DNA of 8,799 nt from an uncultured Lachnospiraceae bacterium (GCA_902803155.1 CADCOU010000278.1:1-8799), one strand, 5' to 3'; shown: positions 1 to 7,315, counted from the first letter of the stretch. Notes: a model not told the origin generated them from the sequence alone. Numbers and translations are program-made.

Positions 1-276
1 AACGGTCTTCTGGTCATTTCTTCTGATACCGTATTTATCATTCACATATTTCTGATAATTCAGTATGTACTGGATATCGGAAATGAATTCCCGTCCCCTG
101 TGTGTCAGGAGGACGCCTTTCGGGGTCCGTTCGAAAACAGTGATCCCATATTCTTTTTCAACCTCTTTGATTGCAGATGAAATGCTGGACTGTGCTACAT
201 ACAGCATCTCGGCTGCACCGCTGATCGAGCCTGTCTCAGCTACAGTGACAAGGTATCGGATTTGCTGAAGTGTCAT
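1..276 (-). CDS. LysR-type transcriptional regulator, N-terminal part (truncated by window edge)
   Basis: The minus strand encodes 92 residues beginning MTLQQIRYLVTVAETGS and stays open to position 1, so the effector-binding half lies outside the window. Residues about 1-60 form the winged helix-turn-helix typical of LysR regulators: L3-x-Q-I-x-Y-L-x-V-A-E, G-S-I-S-G-A-A-E-M-L, V-A-Q-S-S-I-S-S-A-I-K, then F-E-R-T-P-K-G-V-L-L-T. The ATG at 276 was chosen because GGGAG (complement of 287-291) lies 10 nt upstream and it starts exactly where LysR proteins usually start. Two other ATGs, at 281 and 286, are out of frame. The gene is divergent from the seven-gene operon starting at 482, the usual arrangement of a LysR regulator and its target, so it is the probable effector-dependent regulator of that operon and possibly of itself. 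The family call is firm; the regulated target is inference. Confidence 0.93.
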   Translation of the reverse strand, partial: MTLQQIRYLVTVAETGSISGAAEMLYVAQSSISSAIKEVEKEYGITVFERTPKGVLLTHRGREFISDIQYILNYQKYVNDKYGIRRNDQKTV

Positions 277-321
277 ATCATATCATCTCCCGCGGAAAAA
301 CACCGTTTCTATTGCAAACTC

Positions 322-351
322 AGTATAATCAAGACTTGTTTCCCCTGTCAA
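322..351 (-). promoter_or_regulatory. Predicted sigma-A promoter of the lysR-type gene
   Basis: Read on the minus strand, a perfect TTGACA (-35, 346-351) is followed after 18 nt by TATACT (-10, 322-327). The start point would fall near 315, leaving a leader of about 40 nt before the ATG at 276 with the GGGAG ribosome site inside it. This is the best promoter match in the divergent region. It does not overlap the inverted repeat at 425-454, so the repeat probably does not directly block this promoter. Confidence 0.65.
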
Positions 352-413
352 CAATTCTATAAACAGGGTTGAGCCATAGGGAAAACCGATGGATATCTGA
401 CGGCTTTTTGTAT

Positions 414-442
414 TTTACAAAGCATATGCTGTCCTCTATGTT
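414..442 (+). promoter_or_regulatory. Predicted promoter of the seven-gene operon
   Basis: TTTACA (414-419) and TATGTT (437-442) are separated by 17 nt, placing the start near 449 and giving a leader of about 33 nt before the ATG at 482. The -10 is imperfect, as expected for an activator-dependent promoter. A better-looking TATAAA (460-465) sits too close to the ribosome site at 466-473 to serve as a -10. The inverted repeat at 425-454 overlies the spacer, the -10 and the predicted start. Confidence 0.45.
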
Positions 443-454
443 AATTACAGCATA
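425..454. promoter_or_regulatory. Candidate operator: perfect 8-bp inverted repeat over the operon promoter
   Basis: TATGCTGT (425-432) and ACAGCATA (447-454) are exact reverse complements separated by 14 nt. The repeat spans from the promoter spacer through the predicted start point. Its place between a divergent LysR gene and the operon makes it a candidate regulator site. It is longer than the classical 15-bp LysR box, so it could be the site of another dimeric regulator, or form an RNA hairpin if transcription starts further upstream. Confidence 0.5.
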
Positions 455-481
455 AGTAGTATAAAGGCGGAGGTTTGCGCT

Positions 482-1252
482 ATGGGTTTTTTCAAAGGCG
501 GGGTAACCGGAGTATTGTCTGTCGAAGAGACAGAGCCGCTTCAGAAATTCTATGAAGAAGGGCTTGGACTAAGGAAAGTCAGTGAACGATCAACGAAGGC
601 CGGAAAGAGAATCCTGTATTCTGTTTCCGATGACGGTTTCATCGAGATCAGGGAGAAGGATAATTGCCTGCCGTGTGGCCCTACTTCCTTCTGGGTACAA
701 GCGCATGACATTGACGGAATGTATGAAACACTGAAGAAGGAAGGTCTGGTGGAACTGTTTGAACCCATAGAGGACAAATATTTCCACGCAAGATCTTTTC
801 AGATGAGAGATCCTTCCGGTAATGGCATCTTCTCCGTCTGCTATGAGAAGGACATACTTCCCTACACGAAAGATGCGGTTAAAGGAGAATTCTTCGATCC
901 CGAATTCAGAACGGTTCTCTTTGTCCGGGACCTGGACGGCTGTTACCGGTATTACACGGAGATCCTGGAACTGCCCTGCATATACAGCTGGGATGAATGT
1001 CCTGGTGACAGAGGGTTCAAATACAAGGTTGATGACGGGAAAGGCTATATAGAGACACTTCACAGGATTCCCCTTACAGACCAGAAAAATGCAGTGATCC
1101 TTCTGTACGCGGTGGACATTGAAGACTGTTATCAGAAGATCTCCGGAAAGGCGGATGCGAATGTAGTAGTCCCGATTTCAAGGGACGCGGAAGGGATTCT
1201 CCGGTTTGAGGTGGAAGATCCTGACGGGAACCGTATTATTATCCGAGGATGA
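482..1252 (+). CDS. Two-domain VOC (glyoxalase/bleomycin-resistance fold) protein
   Basis: This 256-residue protein is a tandem of two VOC modules, about residues 5-122 and 138-256. Each ends in the hallmark strand-turn (RDPSGN 109-114; EDPDGN 245-250), and each has a helix with the FYEEGLGL- or YYTEILEL-type pattern (23-30; 157-164). VOC enzymes include glyoxalases, extradiol dioxygenases, epimerases and drug-binding proteins, so the fold does not reveal the reaction. The usual C-terminal Glu metal ligand (three residues after GN) is Phe117 in domain 1 and Ile253 in domain 2; internal E55 and E191 remain. Domain 2 carries YSWD 168-171 and DRG 176-178, a signature shared with the VOC protein at 7316-7687. 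No signal peptide is visible, so it is probably cytoplasmic. The start is supported by GGAGG at 469-473, 8 nt upstream. It is the first gene of the operon, 18 nt before the ABC ATPase. A role as ligand-binding or non-classical enzyme is inference. Confidence 0.85.
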   Translation: MGFFKGGVTGVLSVEETEPLQKFYEEGLGLRKVSERSTKAGKRILYSVSDDGFIEIREKDNCLPCGPTSFWVQAHDIDGMYETLKKEGLVELFEPIEDKYFHARSFQMRDPSGNGIFSVCYEKDILPYTKDAVKGEFFDPEFRTVLFVRDLDGCYRYYTEILELPCIYSWDECPGDRGFKYKVDDGKGYIETLHRIPLTDQKNAVILLYAVDIEDCYQKISGKADANVVVPISRDAEGILRFEVEDPDGNRIIIRG

Positions 1253-1270
1253 TCCTTCAGGAGTAATTCT

Positions 1271-2797
1271 ATGAGTACTATCATTCAGACAAAGGATCTC
1301 ACCATCAGATTTGGCAGTCTGGTTGCGAATGACCGGCTGAATATTGAAATCGAAGAAGGCACAATTCATGCTATCGCAGGTGAGAACGGTGCCGGAAAGA
1401 GTACCCTGATGAAGATGCTGTACGGCGTGTATCAGCCCACATCAGGGGATATTCTTGTTGACGGTGAGGTTATGCACGGCTGGAACGCAGCCATGGCCAG
1501 ATCAAAGGGAATCGGTATGGTGTTCCAGGACTTCAGGCTGATTCCTGCATTTACTGTTCTGGAAAATGTGTTTTTGTCCATGAGAGACGCAGGATTTGTC
1601 CTGAAGAAGAAAGAGCTGAGGAAACAGATTCTGACTCTTTCCGAAGAATACCATCTGGGCGTAAATCCGGATGACGAGGTATGGAAACTGGATCTTGGGC
1701 AGAGGCAGCATATTGAGATAATCAAGGTACTCAGTACTCCGAATATCCGGGTAATGATTTTTGACGAGCCGACTTCTGTGCTTGCACCGCATGAGATAAA
1801 CCGGTTTCTTGAAATGTTGAAGAGCTTCCGTGACAGAGGCTATGCAATCCTGTTCATCACACATAAGATCGATGAGATTGTTTCCGTCGCTGACCGGATC
1901 ACGGTACTCAGACACGGGAAGATCACATCGTCTCTGTCCAGAGAGGAAGGGTTTAACAGGGATCAGATCATCCGAAGTATGCTTGGGGACGATGTTTCCA
2001 GGATGCAGATCAGTATGGAGAGGACAGTCCCGGACATAAGCGGGATGGAGAATATTGAACTGGACCGGTTGACGATCCGTGATGAGCATAACCGTGAGAT
2101 CTTGAAGGATATCACGTTATCCATCAGGCGTGGGAAGATCCTGGGGGTAGCCGGGATCTCCGGAAACGGCCAGAGAGAGTTTGCAGAATGCCTGTTTGGC
2201 GTCAGGAAGAGTACCTCCGGGCGGATCCTGTTCGGAGAAGAAGATATCACCGGTTCCGGTACGGGAAAGAGAATCGGGCTTGGATTCCGTATGGTTACAG
2301 AAGATCCGATCCACGACAACGTAGTCGGAAACTTTACCGTACTTGAGAATATGGCACTTGCAGGCCTCGAAGTCACCACAAAACGGGGTGACGTGGACTG
2401 GAAGGATCTGGAAGAGCAATTCCGATCCCACCCGGAGATCACCGATCTGAACGTACCGGAAGTGCACAGAATCGCCGGAACACTCTCCGGAGGAAATGTG
2501 CAGAGGATGACCTTTGCCAGAGCAGTTGTATCGAATCCGTCTCTCCTGATCGCCTGCTATCCAAGCAGAGGCCTGGATGTTGCAACGGTAGCTGTAGTTC
2601 ATCAGACACTTATGCGGCTCAGGAACGGAGGCGCAGCAATCATCCTGATCTCTGAAGATCTGTCGGAACTTATGGAACTGTCGGATGAATTGGTCGTATT
2701 TGCTGCCGGCAGCGCATCAGGACCGTTTGATCCGGGGACTGCAGATGTTAATGAGATAGGACGCGTCATGCTGAGAGGAGCCGGATCCAATGAGTAA
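1271..2797 (+). CDS. Nucleoside-type ABC importer, double ATP-binding protein (NupO/YufO-like)
   Basis: The 508-residue protein carries two fused nucleotide-binding domains and powers an importer made with the two permeases and binding protein downstream. NBD1 has Walker A GENGAGKST (37-45), Q-loop Gln86, a signature at 140-146 (LDLGQRQ), Walker B ending D165-E166, and switch His198. NBD2 has a degenerate P-loop GISGNGQRE (295-303) without the Lys-Ser/Thr, an intact LSGGN (405-409), and the family-typical SRGLD (432-436). One intact and one degenerate ATP site is usual for this sugar/nucleoside ATPase family (RbsA, NupO). The Asp141 where most relatives have Ser in the NBD1 signature is an added deviation, and it falls in the already degenerate site. 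Length matches the family. The start is supported by AGGAG at 1259-1263, 7 nt before ATG. Its stop overlaps the next start by 8 nt, indicating translational coupling. The substrate cannot be told from this subunit. Confidence 0.95.
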   Translation: MSTIIQTKDLTIRFGSLVANDRLNIEIEEGTIHAIAGENGAGKSTLMKMLYGVYQPTSGDILVDGEVMHGWNAAMARSKGIGMVFQDFRLIPAFTVLENVFLSMRDAGFVLKKKELRKQILTLSEEYHLGVNPDDEVWKLDLGQRQHIEIIKVLSTPNIRVMIFDEPTSVLAPHEINRFLEMLKSFRDRGYAILFITHKIDEIVSVADRITVLRHGKITSSLSREEGFNRDQIIRSMLGDDVSRMQISMERTVPDISGMENIELDRLTIRDEHNREILKDITLSIRRGKILGVAGISGNGQREFAECLFGVRKSTSGRILFGEEDITGSGTGKRIGLGFRMVTEDPIHDNVVGNFTVLENMALAGLEVTTKRGDVDWKDLEEQFRSHPEITDLNVPEVHRIAGTLSGGNVQRMTFARAVVSNPSLLIACYPSRGLDVATVAVVHQTLMRLRNGGAAIILISEDLSELMELSDELVVFAAGSASGPFDPGTADVNEIGRVMLRGAGSNE

Positions 2798-3830
2798 AGC
2801 AGGTAGTGAATATATGGATAAACTCATGAACAACAGGCTCTTCCGTGCGTTGTTCATCATCCTGTTTCCCGTCACGGTATTCGGCATCCTTCTTCTTACG
2901 GAAGGGAAGAACCCGATTGAGACATACGGGGTCATCCTCAATGCAGTGTTTGGATCCAGATATGGTTTCGGGGAAGTAGTGGTACAGGCAACGTACCTGA
3001 TACTTACCTCTTTGACAGCGATCCTTCCATATCGTGTGGGCATGGCAAATGCAGGCGGCGAAGGTCAGATGGCGATCGGAGCTTTGTGCACTGCAATTGC
3101 GGGAACAACCTTCCTCAGCAGAATGCCTGCTGTAATCGGCATTCCCCTCATGATGCTGAGCGGCATGGCCGGCGGTGCCATCTGGGCAGGGATACCGGTC
3201 CTCTGTAAAGCAAAGTTCCGTATGAACGAGACACTGTCGTCGATTCTGATGAACTATATTTCCACCTATTTTATTTCATTTCTCCTTTATGGGATTCTGA
3301 AGGATCCGAAAGGCTGGAACTATCCGCAGACCATGGAAGTCGCCGGACAGCTGCGCTTCCGGATGCTGTTTTCGACGCGTGCAAACGTGGGGATCTTGAT
3401 CTCCATCCTTGTTGCGATTGGCTGCTGGTACATTCTTCAAAAAACTAAAATAGGGTTCACGATCCGAACAATAGGAGGCAATACCACGGCGGCGGTTTAC
3501 TCTGGTATTAATGTCAAGCTTGTGCAGAGTGCGGTTTTCACATCCGCCGGGGCACTGGCAGGTCTTGCCGGCGCGATCCTGATTATCGGGGTTGAAGGAA
3601 GGATGAGGGTGGATTCCGGAACTACCATGGGATTCATGGGATTCCTTGCAGCCGGTATCGTGAATAATAATCCACTGCTTGCGATTCTGTCAGCATTTCT
3701 GATTGCCGGACTGAACATCGCAGGAAACGCAATGGAGATTAATACGGGACTTCCGTCTGCGTCCATCCAGATCTTGATCATGCTGGTTCTGTTGACCATT
3801 ATGGGTATGGGAAGGAGGAAAAAAGCGTGA
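2790..3830 (+). CDS. ABC importer permease, BPD_transp_2 family (NupP/YufP-like)
   Basis: A 346-residue very hydrophobic integral membrane protein, of the length usual for the larger permease of nucleoside-type ABC importers. A first membrane helix lies at about 18-37. The family motif GEGQMAIGA (90-98) follows YRVGMANAG, matching the conserved N-I-G-x-E-G-Q region of relatives. FRMNETLSSILMNYI (143-157) matches the conserved family segment. KTKIGFTIRTIGGN (218-231) is the cytoplasmic loop expected to dock on the ATPase. It ends with a basic tail, GRRKKA. The ATG at 2790 overlaps the ATPase stop and is preceded by AGAGGAG at 2774-2780, 9 nt upstream. It pairs with the permease at 3827 to form the membrane channel. 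The family is clear; the transported molecule is inferred only as a nucleoside, nucleobase or related compound. Confidence 0.93.
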   Translation: MSKAGSEYMDKLMNNRLFRALFIILFPVTVFGILLLTEGKNPIETYGVILNAVFGSRYGFGEVVVQATYLILTSLTAILPYRVGMANAGGEGQMAIGALCTAIAGTTFLSRMPAVIGIPLMMLSGMAGGAIWAGIPVLCKAKFRMNETLSSILMNYISTYFISFLLYGILKDPKGWNYPQTMEVAGQLRFRMLFSTRANVGILISILVAIGCWYILQKTKIGFTIRTIGGNTTAAVYSGINVKLVQSAVFTSAGALAGLAGAILIIGVEGRMRVDSGTTMGFMGFLAAGIVNNNPLLAILSAFLIAGLNIAGNAMEINTGLPSASIQILIMLVLLTIMGMGRRKKA

Positions 3831-4738
3831 ATGACCTGACTGTAATTCTGGCAAATATGATCGCGGCGGGAACGCCGATCATGTATGCGCTGCTCGGAGA
3901 CATGATCAGCCAGCGGGCAGGGGTCATCAGCCTGAGCGTGGAAGGGAGTATGCTGGTCGGCGCCTGTATCGGCTTCGGAGTTGCGTACAGTACTGAGAGC
4001 ATGATCCTTGCGGTAATCATTGCCGGGATCATGGGAGGTATGGTCGGACTGCTCCAGGCTTTCCTGGTGATCGACCGGAAGACCAACATGATGGCATCCG
4101 GTTTCGTGCTGATGTTCTTCGCGCAGGGACTGACCGCATTCTACGGCCGCAATCTCCTGAGTGTTTCGTTCCGCAAAACACTGGTATATCCGATTCCGTT
4201 CCTGTCGGAGCTTCCTGTCATCGGACAGGCACTGTTCAATCAGGATATCCTGACATACATATCGTTTATCCTGCCTGTTATCGTATGGTTCGTACTGTTC
4301 AAGACCAAACTGGGGCTTCTTGTCTGTTCTGTCGGAGAGAAACCGGAAGTGACAGAAGCTTACGGGCATGACCCGAGGAAGATCCGATACGGAGCAGTAA
4401 TCATGGCAGGTGTACTTGCCGGGATCGGCGGAGTTCAGATGAGCTGTATCTATACAAAAGGATGGGCGAACGGCATGATCAACGGCCGCGGATTCATCGC
4501 TTCCGCACTGGTCATCCTCTGCTCCTGGAAACCTCTTCGAAGCTATATGGCAGCGTACCTGTTCGGCTTGGCCCAAGCACTGCTGGTATTCCTTCAGCTC
4601 AAGGGGGTACCGATTTCCATGTATGTAACCATGATGCTGCCATATCTGCTGACTCTGGCTGCACTGGGCGTCATATCCATCTCAAAGAAACCCAGCATGC
4701 CGGAAAAAATCAAAGTAGTGAGTACGGGCACAGATTAG
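3827..4738 (+). CDS. ABC importer permease, BPD_transp_2 family (NupQ/YufQ-like), GTG start
   Basis: A 303-residue hydrophobic permease of the smaller type in this transporter class. The early motif GDMISQRAGVISLSVEG (24-40) corresponds to the conserved E-R-x-G-V-x-N-L-x-x-E-G of relatives, here with Ser in place of the usual Asn and Gly. FKTKLGLLVCSVGEKPEV (158-175) is the cytoplasmic coupling loop. GMINGRGFIASALVI (216-230) matches the conserved G-x-x-x-G-R-G-F-I-A segment. The initiator is GTG: it overlaps the upstream stop as GTGA and has GGAGG (3814-3818) 8 nt before it, while the nearby ATG at 3831 is out of frame. The overlap implies coupled translation and matched amounts of the two channel subunits. 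A short charged C-terminal tail (about 286-303) is likely cytoplasmic. Confident on family; substrate not determined. Confidence 0.93.
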   Translation: MNDLTVILANMIAAGTPIMYALLGDMISQRAGVISLSVEGSMLVGACIGFGVAYSTESMILAVIIAGIMGGMVGLLQAFLVIDRKTNMMASGFVLMFFAQGLTAFYGRNLLSVSFRKTLVYPIPFLSELPVIGQALFNQDILTYISFILPVIVWFVLFKTKLGLLVCSVGEKPEVTEAYGHDPRKIRYGAVIMAGVLAGIGGVQMSCIYTKGWANGMINGRGFIASALVILCSWKPLRSYMAAYLFGLAQALLVFLQLKGVPISMYVTMMLPYLLTLAALGVISISKKPSMPEKIKVVSTGTD

Positions 4739-4786
4739 CCCTGCTTATAGTTATCCATCAATATTACTGAATTATAGGAGGTTTGT

Positions 4787-5881
4787 ATGAGTAACTTTCG
4801 TAAATTCATGGCGATCCTGCTGAGTGCCTGTATGGTGTTTTCTTTCTGTGCGTTTGCAGATGAGGCAGAAGTACATCCGGGAGAAGGAGCAACCAAGATA
4901 GGTATCATTCTTGGCGGAAACAAAGAGGACTATGGTTTCAACTATGGCTTCTACAAGATGGCTGAGCAGATGGAGGAAGAGCTCGGCGTGGAAGCGGTCA
5001 TTAAGGAGAACGTACCTGGAAACTCAAATGTTGAGGGTGTCATTGAAGAACTGATCAACCAGGGATGCGGCATCATTATCCCGACCCAGTTCGGTTATCT
5101 GGAATTCAGCAAGAACGTGGCAGAGCGCCATCCGGATGTTGCATTCTATTCCATTCCGCTGACGGATTATAACGGAGGCAATTTCTCCACGATGCACGGA
5201 ACCATCCAGGACATCTGGTATCTGGAAGGAGTTCTTGCGGGTCTTTATACAGAGACAAATAATATCGGATTTATTGCATCCCTTCCGATCCCGGATGTAA
5301 TCGTTGCGATCAACGCGTTTACCCTCGGAATCCAGTCCGTTAACGATGAAGCACAGGTCAACCTGGTATTTACAGGAAGCTGGGATGACACAGGACTTCA
5401 GACCACCAGCTGCAATCAGCTGATCAATGATGGCGCAGACATTATTGCTCCGTTCCAGGATTCCACAAAGACGATCATTGAAATCTGCGCGGCAAACGGA
5501 ATCCATGCATTTGGCTGCAACTCTGATGCGAAAGAACTTGATCCGGAAACATGGCTGTCAGCCTGTGAAAATACGGCAGACGGCTGGATCCCGTATATGA
5601 AGGATGCGATTGACGGTAAGTACGAGACTGCAAATGTAATCGGTTCTTTCGATGTCGGCCTTGAGGATCTGGCATCATATGGAGATTCTGTCCCGCAGGA
5701 GATCATCGATAAAGTCGAAGAGACAAAGCAGCAGATCAATGACGGAGATCTGTATGTATTTGAGGGACCGGTCACGGCTCAGGATGGGACAGTCAAGTTC
5801 GAGGAAGGTTACAGGCCTTCATTTGAGGAGATTAACAATATTGACTGGCTGGTAGAAGGTGTTAACGGTTCTCTGTCATAA
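4787..5881 (+). CDS. BMP/PnrA-family substrate-binding protein of the ABC importer
   Basis: A 364-residue exported binding protein that captures the substrate outside the membrane and hands it to the two permeases. Residues 1-24 form a signal peptide: basic SNFRK, a hydrophobic core, and an AFA end before DEAE. A lipobox-like LSAC occurs at 12-15, but the sequence after it is still hydrophobic, so anchoring is uncertain. The fold is a type I periplasmic-binding lobe pair with BMP-family landmarks: GGNKEDYGFN (43-52), YLEGVLAG (145-152), GFIASLPIPDV (161-171), INAFTLGIQSVN (175-186), and GCNSDAKELDPETW (243-256). Known relatives bind purine nucleosides (PnrA of Treponema) or similar molecules. 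The exact ligand is not readable here. AGGAGG at 4776-4781, 5 nt before ATG, is the strongest ribosome site in the operon, fitting the excess of binding protein such importers need. It lies 48 nt after the second permease. Confidence 0.92.
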   Translation: MSNFRKFMAILLSACMVFSFCAFADEAEVHPGEGATKIGIILGGNKEDYGFNYGFYKMAEQMEEELGVEAVIKENVPGNSNVEGVIEELINQGCGIIIPTQFGYLEFSKNVAERHPDVAFYSIPLTDYNGGNFSTMHGTIQDIWYLEGVLAGLYTETNNIGFIASLPIPDVIVAINAFTLGIQSVNDEAQVNLVFTGSWDDTGLQTTSCNQLINDGADIIAPFQDSTKTIIEICAANGIHAFGCNSDAKELDPETWLSACENTADGWIPYMKDAIDGKYETANVIGSFDVGLEDLASYGDSVPQEIIDKVEETKQQINDGDLYVFEGPVTAQDGTVKFEEGYRPSFEEINNIDWLVEGVNGSLS

Positions 5882-5904
5882 TAATTGAGATCCGGTTCTG
5901 AATC

Positions 5905-5947
5905 TGCCGCATGTGGACTGTGCCATATGCGGCATGCCGTGAGGCAT
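5905..5947 (+). other. Two adjacent intercistronic RNA hairpins
   Basis: Between the binding-protein gene and the amidohydrolase gene, 5905-5916 pairs with 5923-5934 in a 12-bp stem (one G-U pair) around a 6-nt loop ACTGTG. It is followed at once by ATGCC (5934-5938) pairing with GGCAT (5943-5947) around a GTGA tetraloop of the stable GNRA class. Neither has a following T-run, so this is not a standard terminator. Such structures after a binding-protein gene commonly protect the upstream mRNA or set unequal expression; that role here is inference. Confidence 0.6.
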
Positions 5948-5967
5948 AATATAAGGATGAGGTTAAG

Positions 5968-7293
5968 ATGAAGTACGACATCATGCTGGCAAATGCCATG
6001 GTCCTGACACCGGCAGGTGACATCCTGGAAGGGCAGAACATCGCGATCAAGGGGAATAGAAGCGAAAAGGTCACTCCTGATACGCTTCAGCCCGGATCCG
6101 CAGAAAAACAGATCGACTGCAGGGGAAAACTGGTTATGCCGGGGATGATCGACGGACATACTCACACAAGCCAGCAGCTGCTCAGGGGTAAACTGGCGGA
6201 TGAATATCCCATGATCTGGACCCGATTCCTGGTCCCGTTTGAGAGTACTCTCACAGAAGAGGATGTTTACTACAGTGCGCTTCTGTACTGCATACAGGCA
6301 ATTCGTGCCGGCATCACCGGTTTCGCCGAATCCGGCGGCAGGCACATGAACATGACTGCCAACGCTGTGATACAGACCGGTATGCGTGCAGCTATCGCCA
6401 GATCGATGATGGATTCCGGGAATTCGATCACAAAGAGCATGCTGGAAGCCAGCGATGAGGCAATCGAGCATAACGATGAGCTCTATGACAGGTTTAACGG
6501 GGCAGGAGACGGAAGGGTACAGGTTTACTATGGGATGCGTCAGGTGATGACCTGCACTCCCGGGTTTATAGAGAAGATCGCACAGCACGCAGAAGAACGC
6601 GGAACAGGGATACATGCTCACCTTTGTGAGCACCGTAATGAAGTCAGCTTCTGCCTGGAGAAATACCAGATGCGTCCCGCGGCGTTCCTTGATACATGTG
6701 GGCTATTGGGACCAAGGCTTGTAACAGCTCATAACGTTGCCCTGTCAGAACATGACATCACGACTCTGGTTGACAGGAAAGTTAAGATGATCCACTGTCC
6801 GTATGCAAACCTGATCAACCATGGGTTCCCGAAAACTCCCAGAATTCTGGAGGCAGGCGGTTATGTCGGACTGGGCAGTGACGGGGCGGCTTATAACAGC
6901 GTGGATCTGTTTGAAGAAATGAGAACTCTTAGGGCCGCTCTGATCAGTGCCAGCGGGCTTCCGGTGTTCGACCCTGAAGTCATGCCGGTAAGAACTATGC
7001 TGAAGATGGCGACACAGGGCGGAGCAGCGGCTCTCGGAATGGAGGACTCTCTTGGCAGGATTGAGGAAGGCTGCATCGCAGACCTGATCACAATCGATAT
7101 CATGAAACCCCATATATTCCCGACGAATAATTATACTACCGCCATAGTTGATACCGTCACGGCTCAGGATGTATGTGACAGTATCATTGACGGGAAGCTT
7201 GTCATGGAAGACCGTATGCTGAAAACGGTTGACGAACAGGCGGTAATGGAAGAATGCAGCAGGCGGATGGCAGAGATCAACCGCAGATTATGA
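5968..7293 (+). CDS. Metal-dependent amidohydrolase, deaminase type (cytosine / SAH / 8-oxoguanine deaminase group), substrate unknown
   Basis: A 441-residue TIM-barrel hydrolase expected to remove an amino or related group from an N-heterocycle in the cytoplasm. All expected ligands are present: H64-x-H66 after PGMIDG, H218 and E221 in HAHLCE (216-221), H255 in TAHNV (253-257), and D305 in GLGSDGAAYNS (301-311). LLRG (71-74) and the HCPYANL strand (276-282) also fit the MTA/SAH deaminase and AtzA-like branch. Two features differ. Where those enzymes carry a conserved His in an H-[AS]-P segment, this protein has R191-Q192-V193. The segment NLINHGFPKTP (281-291) appears characteristic of an uncharacterised subgroup. 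ATG 5968 is supported by GAGG at 5959-5962 and AAGGA at 5953-5957. It sits between a nucleoside-type importer and a VOC gene, consistent with processing of the imported compound. The catalytic class is firm; the substrate is unknown. Confidence 0.9.
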   Translation: MKYDIMLANAMVLTPAGDILEGQNIAIKGNRSEKVTPDTLQPGSAEKQIDCRGKLVMPGMIDGHTHTSQQLLRGKLADEYPMIWTRFLVPFESTLTEEDVYYSALLYCIQAIRAGITGFAESGGRHMNMTANAVIQTGMRAAIARSMMDSGNSITKSMLEASDEAIEHNDELYDRFNGAGDGRVQVYYGMRQVMTCTPGFIEKIAQHAEERGTGIHAHLCEHRNEVSFCLEKYQMRPAAFLDTCGLLGPRLVTAHNVALSEHDITTLVDRKVKMIHCPYANLINHGFPKTPRILEAGGYVGLGSDGAAYNSVDLFEEMRTLRAALISASGLPVFDPEVMPVRTMLKMATQGGAAALGMEDSLGRIEEGCIADLITIDIMKPHIFPTNNYTTAIVDTVTAQDVCDSIIDGKLVMEDRMLKTVDEQAVMEECSRRMAEINRRL

Positions 7294-7315
7294 TCATTAG
7301 CAGAGGAAATCGGAT

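Noticed and set aside
201..207. ACAGCAT copy inside the lysR coding region resembling the half-site of the inverted repeat at 425-454
   Set aside because: It falls in conserved helix-turn-helix codons (E-M-L-Y) and has no second arm at the same spacing, so chance from coding constraint is the simpler reading.
277..481. Possible purine or other riboswitch in the operon leader
   Set aside because: The predicted leader is only about 33 nt, and no purine-aptamer core or other known aptamer pattern could be recognised in the interval.
590..1063. Long minus-strand open frame of 157 codons opposite the first VOC gene
   Set aside because: It lies wholly inside the well-supported VOC gene, has no good ribosome site, and its translation shows no domain pattern; it is a codon-bias shadow.
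3497..4576. 359-codon minus-strand open frame opposite the two permease genes
   Set aside because: Its translation is rich in His, Asp, Ser and Gln with no recognisable fold, it crosses the junction of two real overlapping genes, and it mirrors their hydrophobic codons.
5809..6633. 274-codon minus-strand open frame opposite the binding protein/amidohydrolase junction
   Set aside because: It covers the conserved metal motifs of the amidohydrolase on the other strand, and its translation is Cys/His-rich without domain logic; a shadow frame.
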